64,000 nucleotides of DNA, from the NCBI GenBank assembly GCA_019802505.1, contig JAFMOC010000782.1, positions 43,053-107,052 of the forward strand. Reading direction: 5' to 3'. The translations under genes and the position numbers were made by a program. The notes below the pieces were generated by a model that worked only from the letters and a program-made list of their open reading frames with translations, did no database searches and had not been told where the DNA came from. The DNA is from Corydoras sp. C115 (lineage: Eukaryota; Chordata; Actinopteri; Siluriformes; Callichthyidae). This document shows positions 33,863 to 44,181 of the stretch, one piece after another (position 1 is the first letter of the stretch; the number at the start of each line of letters is the position of its first letter).

Positions 33863-34112
33863 CCCGTGTCCGTGTGGGTTTTCTCCGGGTTCTCCGGTTT
33901 CCTCCCACAGTCCAAAAACATGGATCAAGTTAATTGAGTTCTCTAAATTGCCCCATATAGAGTGTGTCTGTGTGAGTGAGTGTGTGCCCAGCGATGGATT
34001 GGCGCCCTGTCCTGGGTCTGTCTGCCAAGCGCCCGAGACGTTCTCCCCTGGATGGGCATGGGGAACCCCACCGCAAACCTAATAGAGGATAAAGCGGGAA
34101 ATAATGAATGAA

Positions 34113-34117
<5 letters not shown>
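33863..34117 (+). mobile_element. V-SINE lacking head
   Basis: Begins in the core at ccccgtgtccgtg. With the previous copy it makes a stem (about 33823-33859 with 33925-33963) around a 65-bp loop. Confidence 0.85.
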
Positions 34118-34179
<62 letters not shown>

Positions 34180-34196
34180 TTATATATACTTGAATA

Positions 34197-34260
<64 letters not shown>
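34118..34260. repeat. Two (AT)n microsatellites
   Basis: About 34118-34175 and 34203-34259, separated by acacttatatatacttgaat. Confidence 0.95.
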
Positions 34261-34261
<1 letters not shown>

Positions 34262-34849
34262 CTTTACAAATGTGTATATACAGTAATTAACGGTACACAT
34301 TTAACAGAACAGAGTTTATTAAAGGTGCACTGTGAAAATAACTAGAAAATAAAAGAAAGGGAAACATTAAATGTTAAAGGATTTCGCTGTCAACACATTT
34401 CACACAACAGAAGTCCTTTAATGTTGAAGTGAAATAACACAAAAAAAATCAGAATTTTGCTGTAAACACATTTAACACTCCATATTTCATTCAGCGTGTC
34501 GTGTTGACCAGGATTAAACATTAAAAAATCATTTTTTACAGTAAAGTATATTTTACAGTATTTGTACAGTAGCTTTTATTATTATTACTATTATTAATAT
34601 TATTATAAACAGTATTATGCTGTAAATACATTAACTACCACAAACGTCCCTCACTGTAAAGTGTTTACCAGGAAATCACTGTAATAACAGAAAAGAAAAC
34701 GCTGCTTTTTTTTACAGTATTTCGCTGTGAACACATTTAACACAACAGAATTCCGTTGATCTGCAGTGTTTACGTTGCAAATACTGTAAATAAAAACAGT
34801 AATATTGCCTGTAAAGTTTTTTTTACAGTACTTTGCTGTAATTCATTCA

Positions 34850-35046
34850 CATTTGTTCGTTTATTGGACGCTTTTATCCAAAGTGACTTACAAGGTGAGC
34901 ACAGGGTTCATCACAACATCTCTGGAGCAATGAGGGTTAAGGGTCTTGCTCAAGGACCCACATTGGTAACTTCAGGGGAACTGGGATTTGAACCCCCAAC
35001 CTTCAGATTGATAGCCCAACACCCTGACCACTGAGATACCGTGCTC
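34850..35046 (-). mobile_element. tRNA-derived SINE of a second family
   Basis: On the minus strand it has an A-box-like tatctcagtggt and a B-box-like gggttcaaatccc, then gggtccttgagcaagaccc and aagtcactttggataaaag. A truncated second copy is at 45440-45611. Confidence 0.7.
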
Positions 35047-35606
35047 ATTATAACATTTCATTCATTATATATTTGTATATATATATATATATATACATAT
35101 ATATATACACATTATATATTCATATAATTCGTTATAACAGATTACATTTTTAATGCATTTTCTTTAAAGACTTGTTTCAGTTTCTGCAACCCTGTAATTT
35201 ACTGTAAAATAAGTGTTTATTTTGCAGCATGGATCAACATCCGTGGTTCCTGTGACTCCTCACTGTGCCACTCCAGAGCATGCTGCTGTCTGGTGCCATA
35301 TATTTCATCTTTGTTAGGGTTCCTTTCTTTGGGGAACATTACCGTCCTACCTTCTGATTGTGCCATACATATTTTGCCAAACGTTCCATCCTCTTAGTAG
35401 TAGATGTTATCAGGTTTATATAACTCCCTTCCTAGAGGTTCGGGCTTCTGAAGGTATTGGTTGCATCTGACAATCTGAGCTGCTTCATTAGACACCCTCT
35501 TTAATGAATTGATGAGCGAATGTAGACGACCGGATCCTTGAACTGAGCTCCAATGGTGTGGAGTTCTGAGAACAGCTATGTGAGGATGCTTTTTTTAATT
35601 AAGACT
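35047..35606. other. s100a1 intron 1, no gene seen
   Basis: An (AT)n run near 35085-35110, then single-copy-looking DNA. Confidence 0.4.
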
Positions 35607-35620
35607 TTTTAACTTAATAT

Positions 35621-35958
35621 CCATCCATCCATTATCTTCCATTTATCCTCCACTAGGGGGGTGGGGGGGTTCCCCATGCCCATCCAGGGGAGAACGTTTC
35701 GGGCGCTGGGCAGATACACCCAGGACAGGACGCCAATCTATCACTGGACACACACTCACTCACATAGACACACTCTATGGGGAAATTTGGAGAACTCAAT
35801 TGACTTGTACATATTTTTGGACTGTGGGAGGAAACCGGAGAACACGGAGGAAACCCACATGGACAAGGGGAGAACATCGAAACTCCACCCAGATGGGATT
35901 CAAACCGGGAATCCCTAGTGCTGAGAGGAGAACATGCTAACCACTAAGCCACCATGCC
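35621..35958 (-). mobile_element. V-SINE, copy 1 of a tetramer
   Basis: The tetramer 35621-37009 is bracketed by one 14-bp repeat, ttttaacttaatat, at 35607-35620 and 37010-37023. Confidence 0.9.
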
Positions 35959-35978
35959 ATCGATGTTGTAACATAATC

Positions 35979-36308
35979 CATCCATCATCTTCCACTTTAT
36001 CCTCTATTAGGGTCGCGGGGGGGGGGTTCCCCATGTCCATCCAGGGGAGAACGTTTCGGGCGCTGGGCAGATACACCCAGGACAGGACGCCAATCAATTG
36101 CTGGACACACACTCACTCAGACAGACACACTCTATATGGGGCAATTTGGAGAATTCAATTGACTTGTACATGTTTTTGGACTGTGGGAGGAAACCGGAGA
36201 ACCCGGAGGAAACCCACGCGGACAAGGGGAAAACATGGAAACTCCACCCAGATTGGGATTCGAACCGGGAATCCCTAGGAGAATATGCCAACCACTAAGC
36301 CACCGTGC
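35979..36308 (-). mobile_element. V-SINE, copy 2 of a tetramer
   Basis: Separated from copy 1 by the 20-bp spacer catcgatgttgtaacataat. The head is slightly shortened (cctaggagaatatgcc). Confidence 0.9.
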
Positions 36309-36329
36309 CATCCATGTTGTAACATAATC

Positions 36330-36666
36330 CATCCATCATCTTCCGCTTTATCCTCCACTAGGTTTGTGGGGGGGTTCCCTATGCCCATCCAGGGGAGAAC
36401 GTTTCGGGCGCTGGGCAGATACACCCAGGACAGGGCGCCAATCCATCGCTGGGCACACACACACTCACACAGACACACTCTATATGGGGCAATTTGGAGA
36501 ATTCAATTGACTTGTACATGTTTTTGGACTGTGGGAGGAAACCGGAGAACCCGGAGGAAACCCACGCGGACAAGGGGAAAACATGGAAACTCCACCCAGA
36601 TTGGGATTCGAACCGGGAATCCCTAGAGCTGAGACGAGAACATGCCAACCACTAAGCCACCGTGCC
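36330..36666 (-). mobile_element. V-SINE, copy 3 of a tetramer
   Basis: Spacer catccatgttgtaacataat precedes it. Carries the variant cctccactaggtttgtgggg shared with 37893-38234. Confidence 0.9.
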
Positions 36667-36686
36667 ATCCATGTTGTAACATAATC

Positions 36687-37009
36687 CATCCATCATCTTC
36701 CGCTTTATCCTCCACTAAGTTTGTGGGGGGGTTCCCTATGCCCATCCAGGGGAGAACGTTTCAGGCGCTGGGCAGATACACCCAGGACAGGGCGCCAATC
36801 CATCGCTGGGCACACACACACTCACACAGACACACTCTATATGGGGCAATTTGGAGAATTCAATTGACTTGATACATGTTTTTGGACTGTGGGAGGAAAC
36901 CCATGTAGACACGGGGAGAACATGGAAACTCCACCCAGGTGGGGATTCGAACCGGGAATCCCTAGCGCTGAGAGGAGAACATGCCAACCACTAAGCCACC
37001 GTGCCGCCC
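36687..37009 (-). mobile_element. V-SINE, copy 4 of a tetramer
   Basis: Same spacer and the same tail variant as copy 3, with a shortened core (ggaggaaacccatgtag). Confidence 0.9.
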
Positions 37010-37023
37010 TTTTAACTTAATAT

Positions 37024-37666
37024 ATAACTCAAATAACAACTTTAACAGCAATTAGAGCTAAAATCAGCTCTTTTATAAAGACTTATATATAGAATTATAT
37101 TGTATAAACTTTATCGTCTGTAGTTGTCGGTTTAAATAGATTAGACATTTACAGGTTGGTTAATAAAATGCAAATGGCATCAGGAACGTTTGCAAATCAC
37201 GAAGCACGTCTTCACTCTTTGTGTTGCCTTTAATCCAAACCTGTGGCGTCCATCTTTTCCGTTGATCTATTTATTCTCGTCCCTGTCTTTGGCATTGCTG
37301 TAAAGATGATGTCTGTGTTTATAATCGCAGTAGCTTGGCGAGCCTGGACCCAGAAGAAGCAGGATGCCACGCTCAAAGTGTGATGTGTAAGAATGTTGCT
37401 TTTTCAGTGCAACTTTTTATACTGTTTACACCAACCCTCCCATTAATAGAACGCAAAACCCAAGACAATTCTAATCTTCCCATTCATTTGAGGTGGTTGA
37501 ACCAATCAGACGCTTGTCTTTCGGTCCTAAGACCTTGTGCTTGTGCCACTTCATTTGAGCCGAGGCTAGTCCCCTGTCAGTCATGTGATCACACATGTGG
37601 CTGGGGCTAGCCAGGGGTGTGTCACGACCCGCGAGTTTGACATTTTTTCCCTTTCTGGATGAACAG
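37024..37666. other. s100a1 intron 1, proximal part, no repeat recognised
   Basis: Single-copy-looking DNA up to the acceptor ctttctggatgaacag|c. The open frame over 37335-37610 has no splice support. Confidence 0.4.
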
Positions 37667-37820
37667 CATGGCCAAAGAACCCAGCACTAACCTGGAGAGT
37701 GCAATGCAGATGCTCATCAAGACCTTCCACAAGTACTCGGGAAAAGAAGGGGACAAGTTTACACTCAGCCGAGGGGAACTGCGAGAACTACTGACCGAGG
37801 AACTGGGAAACTATCTGGGG
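37667..37820 (+). CDS. s100a1: S100-A1-like protein, first coding exon
   Basis: The acceptor AG is at 37665-37666; ATG 37668 starts MAKEPSTNLESAMQMLIKTF, and the exon closes at ctgggg|gtgagg after 51 codons (phase 0). It encodes helix I, the 14-residue S100 pseudo EF-hand (YSGKEGDKFTLSRGE, about residues 23-37) and helix II. An upstream in-frame ATG at 37659 lies before the acceptor and is intronic. The SGKEGDK signature and the C-terminal exon both match the S100A1 group. S100A1 is a homodimeric calcium sensor acting in the cytosol, known in vertebrates for regulating calcium handling in muscle; that role is family knowledge, not read here. Confidence 0.9.
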
Positions 37821-37892
37821 GTGAGGCACCGACACACCGACACACCGACACACCTGATGCTCATATACATTTACTTACAAATATTCCAACTT

Positions 37893-38234
37893 AGGGCGGC
37901 ATGGTGGTTTAGTGGTTCTATGTTCTCCTCTCAGCACTAGGGATTCCTGGTTCGAATCCCCATCTGGGTGGAGTTTCCATGTTCTCCCCGTGTCCGCGTG
38001 GGTTTCCTCCGGGTTCTCCGGTTTCTTCCCACAGTCCAAAAACATGTACCAAGTCAATTGAGTTCTCCAAATTGCCCCATATAGAGTGCGTGTGTGAGTG
38101 AGTGTGTGTCCAGTGATAGATTGGCGTCCTGTCCTGGGTGTATCTGCCCAGCGCCCGAAACGTTCTCCCCTGGATGGGCATGAGGAACCCCCCACAAACC
38201 TAGTGGAGGAAAAAGCGGAAGATGATGGATGGAT
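37893..38234 (+). mobile_element. V-SINE, first of a spacer-linked dimer in s100a1 intron 2
   Basis: The dimer 37893-38396 is flanked by atattccaactt at 37881-37892 and 38397-38408. The tail reads acaaacctagtggagg and gaagatgatggatgg, as in tetramer copies 3 and 4. Confidence 0.9.
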
Positions 38235-38252
38235 TATGTTACAACATGGATG
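38235..38252 (+). repeat. Spacer ttatgttacaacatggat
   Basis: Reverse complement of the spacers at about 36309-36329 and 36667-36686, and one base different from that at about 35959-35978. Confidence 0.9.
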
Positions 38253-38396
38253 GCATGGTGACTTAGTGGTTGGCATGTTCTCCTAGGGATTCCCGGTTCG
38301 AATCCCAATCTGGGTGGAGTTTCCATGTTCTCCCCGTGTCCCCCCCCCCCCCCCCCCGTGACCCTAATAGAGGATAAAGCGGAAGATAATGGATGG
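38253..38396 (+). mobile_element. V-SINE with internal deletion, second of the dimer
   Basis: Head ggcatggtgacttag; the core jumps from ctccccgtgt into an expanded C-run and the tail. Confidence 0.85.
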
Positions 38397-38496
38397 ATAT
38401 TCCAACTTGGTTGGGGTCAGAACGCAGGGTTGATACAGTAACACTGAATCAATGAGGGTTAAGGGTCTTGCTCTAGGACCCACAGTGGAACATTTG

Positions 38497-38850
38497 CATC
38501 CATTCATTATCTCCCGCTTTATACTCCACTAGGAGGACTGGGGGGGGGGGGTGTTCCCCATGCCCATCCAGGGGAGAATGTCTCGGGCGCTGGGCAGATA
38601 CACCCATGACAGGGCACCAATCTATCACTGGGCACACACTCACTCACACAGACACACTCTATATGGGGCAATTTGGAGAATTCAATTGGCCTTGATCCAT
38701 GTTTTTGGACTGTGGGAGGAAACCGGAGAACCCGGAGGAAACCCACGTGGACACGGGGAGAACATGGAAACTCCATCCAGATTGGGATTTGAACCGGGAA
38801 TCCCTAGCGCTGAGAGGAGAACATGCCAACCACTAAGCCACCGTGCCGCC
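38497..38850 (-). mobile_element. V-SINE, full length
   Basis: Preceded at 38440-38496 by a fragment of the second SINE family (atgagggttaagggtcttgc). Confidence 0.85.
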
Positions 38851-38876
38851 TGTGGTACATTTACATTACATTTAAA

Positions 38877-39125
38877 TTTGGGCAGATACACCCAGGACAG
38901 GACGCCAATCTATCACCGGGCACACACTCACTCACACAGACACACTGTATATGGGGCAATTTGGAGAACTCAATTGACTTGATCCATGTTTTTGGACTGT
39001 GGGAGGAAACCGGAGAACCCGGAGGAAACCCACGCAGACACGGGGAGAACATGGAAACTCCACCCAGATTGGGATTTGAACCGCTGAGAGGCGAATGTGC
39101 TGACCACAAAGTCACCGTGCCGCCC
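38877..39125 (-). mobile_element. V-SINE lacking the tail
   Basis: Begins at gggcagatacacccagg; B-box region altered (ttgaaccgctgagagg). Confidence 0.8.
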
Positions 39126-39187
39126 CAGATTACTCATATATCCTAAAATATTTAGTGCTCTGACAACCTCGTACCTGTGAAGTTGAT

Positions 39188-39286
39188 AACGTGATCTATT
39201 TTAAACGTGATCTATTTTAAACGTGATCTATTTTAAACGTGATCTATTTTAAACGTCATCTATTTTAAACGTCATCTATTTTGCCT
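39188..39286 (+). repeat. Six tandem 16-bp units
   Basis: gtgatctattttaaac repeated from 39191 with a 16-bp period; the last two units read gtcatctattttaaac or similar. Confidence 0.9.
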
Positions 39287-39420
39287 TCTGTACTTACAAA
39301 TGAGGTTAGGTGCTTTACCCAAGGGCACTTCAGCCATAGTACTTGGTGGGACCAGGAATCGAACCAGGAACCTTCAGGTCTCATAGCTGGTTCCTTATCC
39401 ACAAGCTTACGAGCGCCCCT
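39287..39420 (-). mobile_element. tRNA-derived SINE of a third family
   Basis: On the minus strand the B box ggttcgattcc is perfect, and the 3' part reads tgcccttgggtaaagcacct. Head ggggcgctcgtaagc. Confidence 0.6.
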
Positions 39421-39426
39421 TACTAT

Positions 39427-39468
39427 TCATTCATCCATTATCTTCCGCTTTATCCTGTATTAGGGTCC
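39427..39468 (-). mobile_element. V-SINE tail fragment
   Basis: ccattatcttccgctttatc then tattagggtcctg; borders the minisatellite. Confidence 0.7.
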
Positions 39469-39473
39469 TGTAT

Positions 39474-40345
39474 GTAGTTAAACAGTAGCTAAACAGTAGC
39501 TAAACAGTAGCTTAAGAGTAGCTAAACAGTATCTTAACATTAGCCTAACATTAACTAAACAGTAGCTAAACAGTAGCTAAACAGTAGCTTAAGAGTAGCT
39601 AAACAGTATCTTAACATTAGCCTAACATTAACTAAACAGTAGCTAAACAGTAGCTAAACAGTAGCTTAAGAGTAGCTAAACAGTATCTTAACATTAGCCT
39701 AACATTAACTAAACAGTAGCTAAACAGTAGCTTAAGAGTAGCTAAACAGTATCTTAACATTAGCCTAACATTAACTAAACAGTAGCTAAACAGTAGCTTA
39801 AGAGTAGCTAAACAGTATCTTAACATTAGCCTAACATTAACTAAACAGTAGCTAAACAGTAGCTTAAGAGTAGCTAAACAGTATCTTAACATTAGCCTAA
39901 CATTAACTAAACAGTAGCTAAACAGTAGCATAAGAGTAGCTAAACAGTAGCTTAACATTAGCCTAACATTAACTAAACAGTAGCTAAACAGTAGCTTAAG
40001 AGTAGCTAAACAGTATCTTAACATTAGCCTAACATTAACTAAACAGTAGCTAAACAGTAGCTTAAGAGTAGCTAAACAGTATCTTAACATTAGCCTAACA
40101 TTAACTAAACAGTAGCTAAACAGTAGCTTAAGAGTAGCTAAACAGTATCTTAACATTAGCCTAACATTAACTAAACAGTAGCTAAACAGTAGCTTAAGAG
40201 TAGCTAAACAGTATCTTAACATTAGCCTAACATTAACTAAACAGTAGCTTAAGAGTAGCTAAACAGTAGCTTAACATTAGCCTAACATGAACTAAACAGT
40301 AGCTAAACAGTAGCTTGACATTAGTAGCTAAACAGGCCAAAAGAC
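39474..40345 (+). repeat. Higher-order minisatellite: 66-bp unit of six 11-mers
   Basis: Each 66-bp unit is agtagctaaac, agtagcttaag, agtagctaaac, agtatcttaac, attagcctaac, attaactaaac. The first units have one extra 11-mer. Because 66 is a multiple of three, a minus-strand frame (39632-40222) stays open as a 22-residue repeat; it is not a gene. Confidence 0.95.
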
Positions 40346-40378
40346 CAACGAATCGAATAACATTTACATAGTAAGGGG

Positions 40379-40475
40379 CGCAGCGATAGATTGGCGCCCT
40401 GTACTGGGTGTATCTGCCCAGCGCCCGAAACGTTCTCCCCTGGATGGACATGGGGAACCCCCCCCCCCCCCCCCT
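40379..40475 (+). mobile_element. V-SINE tail-half fragment inside the minisatellite
   Basis: From cagcgatagattggcg to ggggaacccc plus a long C-run. Confidence 0.8.
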
Positions 40476-40496
40476 TCTTGCCATGTCTAACTGTAT

Positions 40497-40640
40497 AGAG
40501 AAGTAGTTAAACAGTAGCTAAACAGTAGCTTAAGAGTAGCTAAACAGTATCTTAACATTAGCCTAACATTAACTAAACAGTAGCTTAAGAGTAGTTTAAC
40601 ATTAGCCTAACATCAGCCTTAACATTAGCCCAACATAATC
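40497..40640 (+). repeat. Continuation of the 11-mer minisatellite
   Basis: Same 11-mers, more irregular towards the end. Confidence 0.9.
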
Positions 40641-40866
40641 CATCGCTGGGCACACACTCACTCACACAGACACACTCTATATGGGGCAATTTGGAGAACT
40701 CAATTGACTCGATCCATGTTTTTGGACTGTGGGAGGAAACCGGAGAACCCGGAGGAAACCCATGCGGATACGGGGAGAACATGGAAACTCCACCCAGATG
40801 GGGATTCGAACCGGGAATCCCTAGCGCTGAGAGGAGAACGTACTAACACCTAAACCACCATGCCGT
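40641..40866 (-). mobile_element. V-SINE, tail missing
   Basis: Starts at catcgctgggcacac, ends ctaaaccaccatgccgtc. Confidence 0.85.
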
Positions 40867-40870
40867 CACA

Positions 40871-41213
40871 ACTCCATCCATCCTTTGTCTTCCGCTTCAT
40901 TCTCTATTACGGTCGCGGGGGGGGTTCCCCATGCCCATCCAGGGGAGAACGTTTCGGGCGCTGGGCAGATACACCCAGGACAGGACGCCAATCCATCGCT
41001 GGGCACACACTCACTCACACAGACACACTCTATATGGGGCAATTTGGAGAACTCAATTGACTCGATCCATGTTTTTGGACTGTGGGAGGAAACCGGAGAA
41101 CCCGGAGGAAACCCACGCGGACACGGGGAGAACATGGAAACTCCACCCCGATTGGGATTCGAACCGGGAATCCCTAGAGCTGACAGGAGAACGTGGTAAC
41201 CACTAAGCCATTC
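40871..41213 (-). mobile_element. V-SINE, near full length, 90 bp before the s100a1 acceptor
   Basis: Tail ccatccatcctttgtcttcc; ends at ccactaagcca, lacking the last head bases. Confidence 0.85.
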
Positions 41214-41303
41214 CTCATACAGTTCCACCCTATTTCCAAACGTCTCATAGTCAACAACCCCTTCCACTAACTGGTCTCTAATGTTTGTCTTCCCACGTCG
41301 AAG

Positions 41304-41495
41304 AACGCGCAAGACAAAGACGCGGTGGAGCGAGTGATGAGCGACCTGGACGCTAACAACGACGGCGAAGTGGACTTCACCGAGTTCATCATCCTGATGG
41401 GCGCGCTCACCGTGGCGTGCAATGACTTCTTTCTGGACAGCCCCGCACCCAAGAACAAGGCTGAGGGCAAGTCGGATGGGGAAAAGAAAGAGTAG
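41304..41495 (+). CDS. s100a1: S100-A1-like protein, last coding exon
   Basis: Acceptor cgtcgaag (AG 41302-41303); TAG stop at 41493-41495; 63 residues, giving 114 in total. The canonical EF-hand loop DANNDGEVDFTE is at protein residues 67-78 with all calcium ligand positions filled. Helix IV carries ALTVACNDFF with the single Cys that S100A1 proteins keep at this place (residue 90 here). The Lys/Glu-rich end (after residue 97) makes it about 20 residues longer than mammalian S100A1. Both EF-hand halves are on separate exons joined in phase 0, as in other S100 genes. Confidence 0.9.
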   Translation, partial: NAQDKDAVERVMSDLDANNDGEVDFTEFIILMGALTVACNDFFLDSPAPKNKAEGKSDGEKKE

Positions 41496-42010
41496 CACAT
41501 ACACGCCCTCCCCCAGGACGGGAGAACACACGGTTCTTGGGCATCTCAGAGCCGTTTCCTCTGTTTCTGACTATCAGTTCTATCGCGTTCTCCCTCGTTT
41601 CAATCACAGTAGGACTTTATCTACCAGCACGAAGCAACAGAACAGTAAATACAGATTGACTATAAAGAGAGACGGGTGGGTTCTGTTTATGGGTTGATTA
41701 TAGAATAGGGAATGATGTCATTTCTTTTTTGCACTATGATATTCAGTGGGCTTGCATGAAACTCCCATCAATTCCAAAGCTATTTAAACCAAGGCTGAAA
41801 ACAGAACAGAGGAAACACTTTCGAGGTTTGGTATAACGCCCTCAAACAGATCTGGTGTGAATGGTGTTGAATCGATGCAATCTACATCCTATAATCAGTG
41901 TTTTAATTAAAATGGCTGGCTTCTTTCGGGGCACATACTGTATTTTGAAGCCTATTTTGTTAAGTGCTAATATGTTACCATAATAATAAACATGTCTACA
42001 AGATCTTCTG
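41496..42010 (+). other. s100a1: s100a1 3' untranslated region (inferred)
   Basis: SINE-free stretch from the stop to a poly(A) signal AATAAA at 41985-41990. Frames on both strands here are chance. Confidence 0.6.
41985..41990 (+). terminator. s100a1: Poly(A) signal AATAAA of s100a1
   Basis: Lies in taataataaacatg, about 490 bp after the stop. A V-SINE begins some 50 bp further on. Confidence 0.6.
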
Positions 42011-42042
42011 AGCACTGACTTTTTTATATCTATATATACACA

Positions 42043-42361
42043 TGGTCTCCTCTCAGCGTTAGGGATTCCCGGTTCGAATCCCCATCTGGGTGGAGTTTCC
42101 ATGTTCTCCCCGTGTCCGCGTGGGTTTCCTCCGGGTTCTCCGGTTTCCTCCCACAGTCCAAAAACGTGGATCAAGTCAATTGAGTTCTCCAAATTGCCCC
42201 ATATAGAGTGTGTTTGTGTGAGTGAGTGTGTGCCCAGTGATGGATTGGCGTCCTGTCCTGGGTGTATCTGCCCAGCACCCGAAACGTTCTCCTCTGGATG
42301 GGCATGGGGAACCCCACCGCGACCCTAATAGAGGATAAAGAGGAAGATAATGGATGAATGA
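42043..42361 (+). mobile_element. V-SINE lacking the A box
   Basis: Begins catggtctcctctcagcg and has a complete tail. Confidence 0.85.
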
Positions 42362-42447
42362 ATATATACAGCCATCTTATCAGCTCCATCTCCTCAGTTC
42401 TACACTCACTGTGTGGGTTTACAGTTGCAGTAATCATATAGATAGAA
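42362..42447 (+). repeat. Flank duplicated at 43067-43115 and inverted at 44980-45030
   Basis: ttatcagctccatctcctca and tctacactcactgtgtg recur beyond the next two SINEs, and their reverse complement occurs near 44985. Confidence 0.75.
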
Positions 42448-42791
42448 GGGTGGCACTGTGACTTAGTGGTTGGCATGTTCTCCTCTCAGCACTAGGAATT
42501 CCCGGTTCGAATCCCAATCTTGGTGTAGTTTCCATGTTCTCCCCGTGTCCGCGTGGGTTTCCTCCGGGTTATCCGGTTTCCTCCCACAGTCCAAAAACAT
42601 GGATCGAGTCAATTGAGTTCTCCAAATTGCCCCATATAGAGTGTGTCTGTGTGAGTGTGTGCCCAGCGATAGATTGGCGTCCTGTCCTGGGTGTATCTGC
42701 CCAGCGGCCGAAACGTTCTCCCTTGGATGGGCATGGGGAACCCCACCGCGACCCTAATAGAGGATAAAGCGGGAGATAATGAATGTATGAA
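42448..42791 (+). mobile_element. V-SINE, full length
   Basis: Shares aatcttggtgtagtttcc with the next copy, indicating tandem duplication. Confidence 0.85.
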
Positions 42792-42804
42792 TATATATAC
42801 AGCC

Positions 42805-43066
42805 CGCGGCACGGTGGTTTAGTGGTTGGCATGTTCTCCTCTCAGCACTAGGAATTTCCGGTTTGAATCCCAATCTTGGTGTAGTTTCCATGTTCTCCCC
42901 GTGTCCACGTGGGTTTCCTCCGGGTTCTCTGGTTTACTCCCACAGTCCAAAAACATGGATCAAGTCAATTGAATTCTCAAAATTGCCCCATATAGAGCGT
43001 GTCTGTGTGAGTGAGTGTGTGCCCGGAGATAGATTGGCGTCCTGTCCTGGGTGTATCTGCCCAGCG
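42805..43066 (+). mobile_element. V-SINE, tail missing
   Basis: Same cttggtgtagtttcc variant. Stops at ctgcccagcgca. Confidence 0.85.
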
Positions 43067-43111
43067 CATTTTATTAGCTCCACCTCCTCGGTTCTACACT
43101 CACTGTGTGTG

Positions 43112-43278
43112 TATTAGGGTGGTGGATGAGGCTCAGTACTGCAGTGATACTGACATGGTGGTGGTGTGTGAGGGTGTGTTGTGCTGGTACGAGTGGGTCA
43201 GACACAGACAGAGAACAGAACAGCAATCAGAACATACAGGTGTCTGATCCACTCGTACCATCATCCACCACCCTAATA
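43112..43278. mobile_element. Palindromic MITE-like element, 167 bp
   Basis: Perfect 18-bp terminal inverted repeats tattagggtggtggatga (43112-43129) and its complement (43261-43278), plus a nested pair ggtacgagtgg..cagacac (about 43186-43205 with 43239-43258). Related text recurs in other fish genomes. Fragments at about 44381-44433 and 59000-59150. Confidence 0.75.
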
Positions 43279-43502
43279 ACACCTGCTCTGTCAGACAGCC
43301 CAGTGTCAACTCCACATGCTCCCTTCTCTAGAACATATCGGGCATGGACATGAAAATGGGTCTGTGCACTGAAAATGCAATGTAGGCAGATGTGAGATTT
43401 TGCAGGTTCTCTTCCCTCGTGACATTGCAAAACCACTAAAAGGTCCCAATACTAGGATCCCATTATAAAACCCCTCAGGGTGCAGTCATTTGTTCACAGC
43501 AG

Positions 43503-43762
43503 TGTTCATTTATTCATTCATTATCTTCTACTTTATCCTCTATTAGGGTCGCGGGGGGGTTCCCCATGCCCATCCAGGGGAGAACGTTTCGGGCGCTGGG
43601 CAGATAGACCCAGGACAGGGCGCCAATCTATCACTGGGCACACACTCACTCACACAGACACGCACACATACACACTCTATATGGGGCAAGTTGGAGAACA
43701 TGGAATCCCAGATGGTGGATTTTCTCCCACGCGGACACGGGGAGAACATGGAAATTCTAAGG
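43503..43762 (-). mobile_element. V-SINE, core and head rearranged
   Basis: Tail and middle are normal; after ggggcaagttggagaac the text is scrambled with core pieces. Confidence 0.75.
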
Positions 43763-43857
43763 GGGGTGACATCCATTTTGTTTCATTTCACAACTGCTTA
43801 GTGTTGTTGAAATCAAGCTGTGGGCAATCCACTGGTGTTCTCATCCCATCTCACTGT

Positions 43858-44181
43858 CTTCCTCTTAATCCTCTATGAGGGTCGTGGGGGGGGTTCCCCA
43901 TTCCCATCCAGGGGAGAACGTTTCGGGCGCTGGGCAGATACACCCAGGACAGGACGCCAATCTATCACTGTGCACACATACACACTCACTCTCACACTCT
44001 ATATGGGGCAATTTGGAGAACTCAATTGACTTGCTCCATGTTTTTGGATCCATGTGGGAGGAAACCGGAGAACCCGGAGGAAACCCACGCGGACACGGGG
44101 AGAACATGGAAACTCCACCCAGATTGGGATTCGAAGCGGGAATCCCTAGTGCTGAGAGGAGAACATGCTAACCACTAAGCC
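43858..44181 (-). mobile_element. V-SINE, tail repeat missing
   Basis: Starts cttcctcttaatcctctatg; contains a small duplication gatccatg in the middle. Confidence 0.8.

Larger units (their letters stand above)
33371..34845. repeat. Degenerate repeats around ttttacagta and aacacatttaacac
   Basis: Phrases such as tttcgctgtgaacacattta, caacagaattccgttgat and ttttacagtatt recur imperfectly near 33390, 33480, 34380, 34460, 34610 and 34720. The V-SINE pair and (AT)n runs interrupt this array. Confidence 0.55.

Noticed and set aside
37659..37667. Upstream in-frame ATG as the s100a1 start
   Set aside because: It lies before the acceptor AG at 37665-37666 and is therefore intronic; ATG 37668 fits S100A1 length.
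39632..40222. 196-codon minus-strand frame with a 22-residue repeat
   Set aside because: It results from the 66-bp minisatellite unit being a multiple of three; there is no start context or splice or transcript signal.
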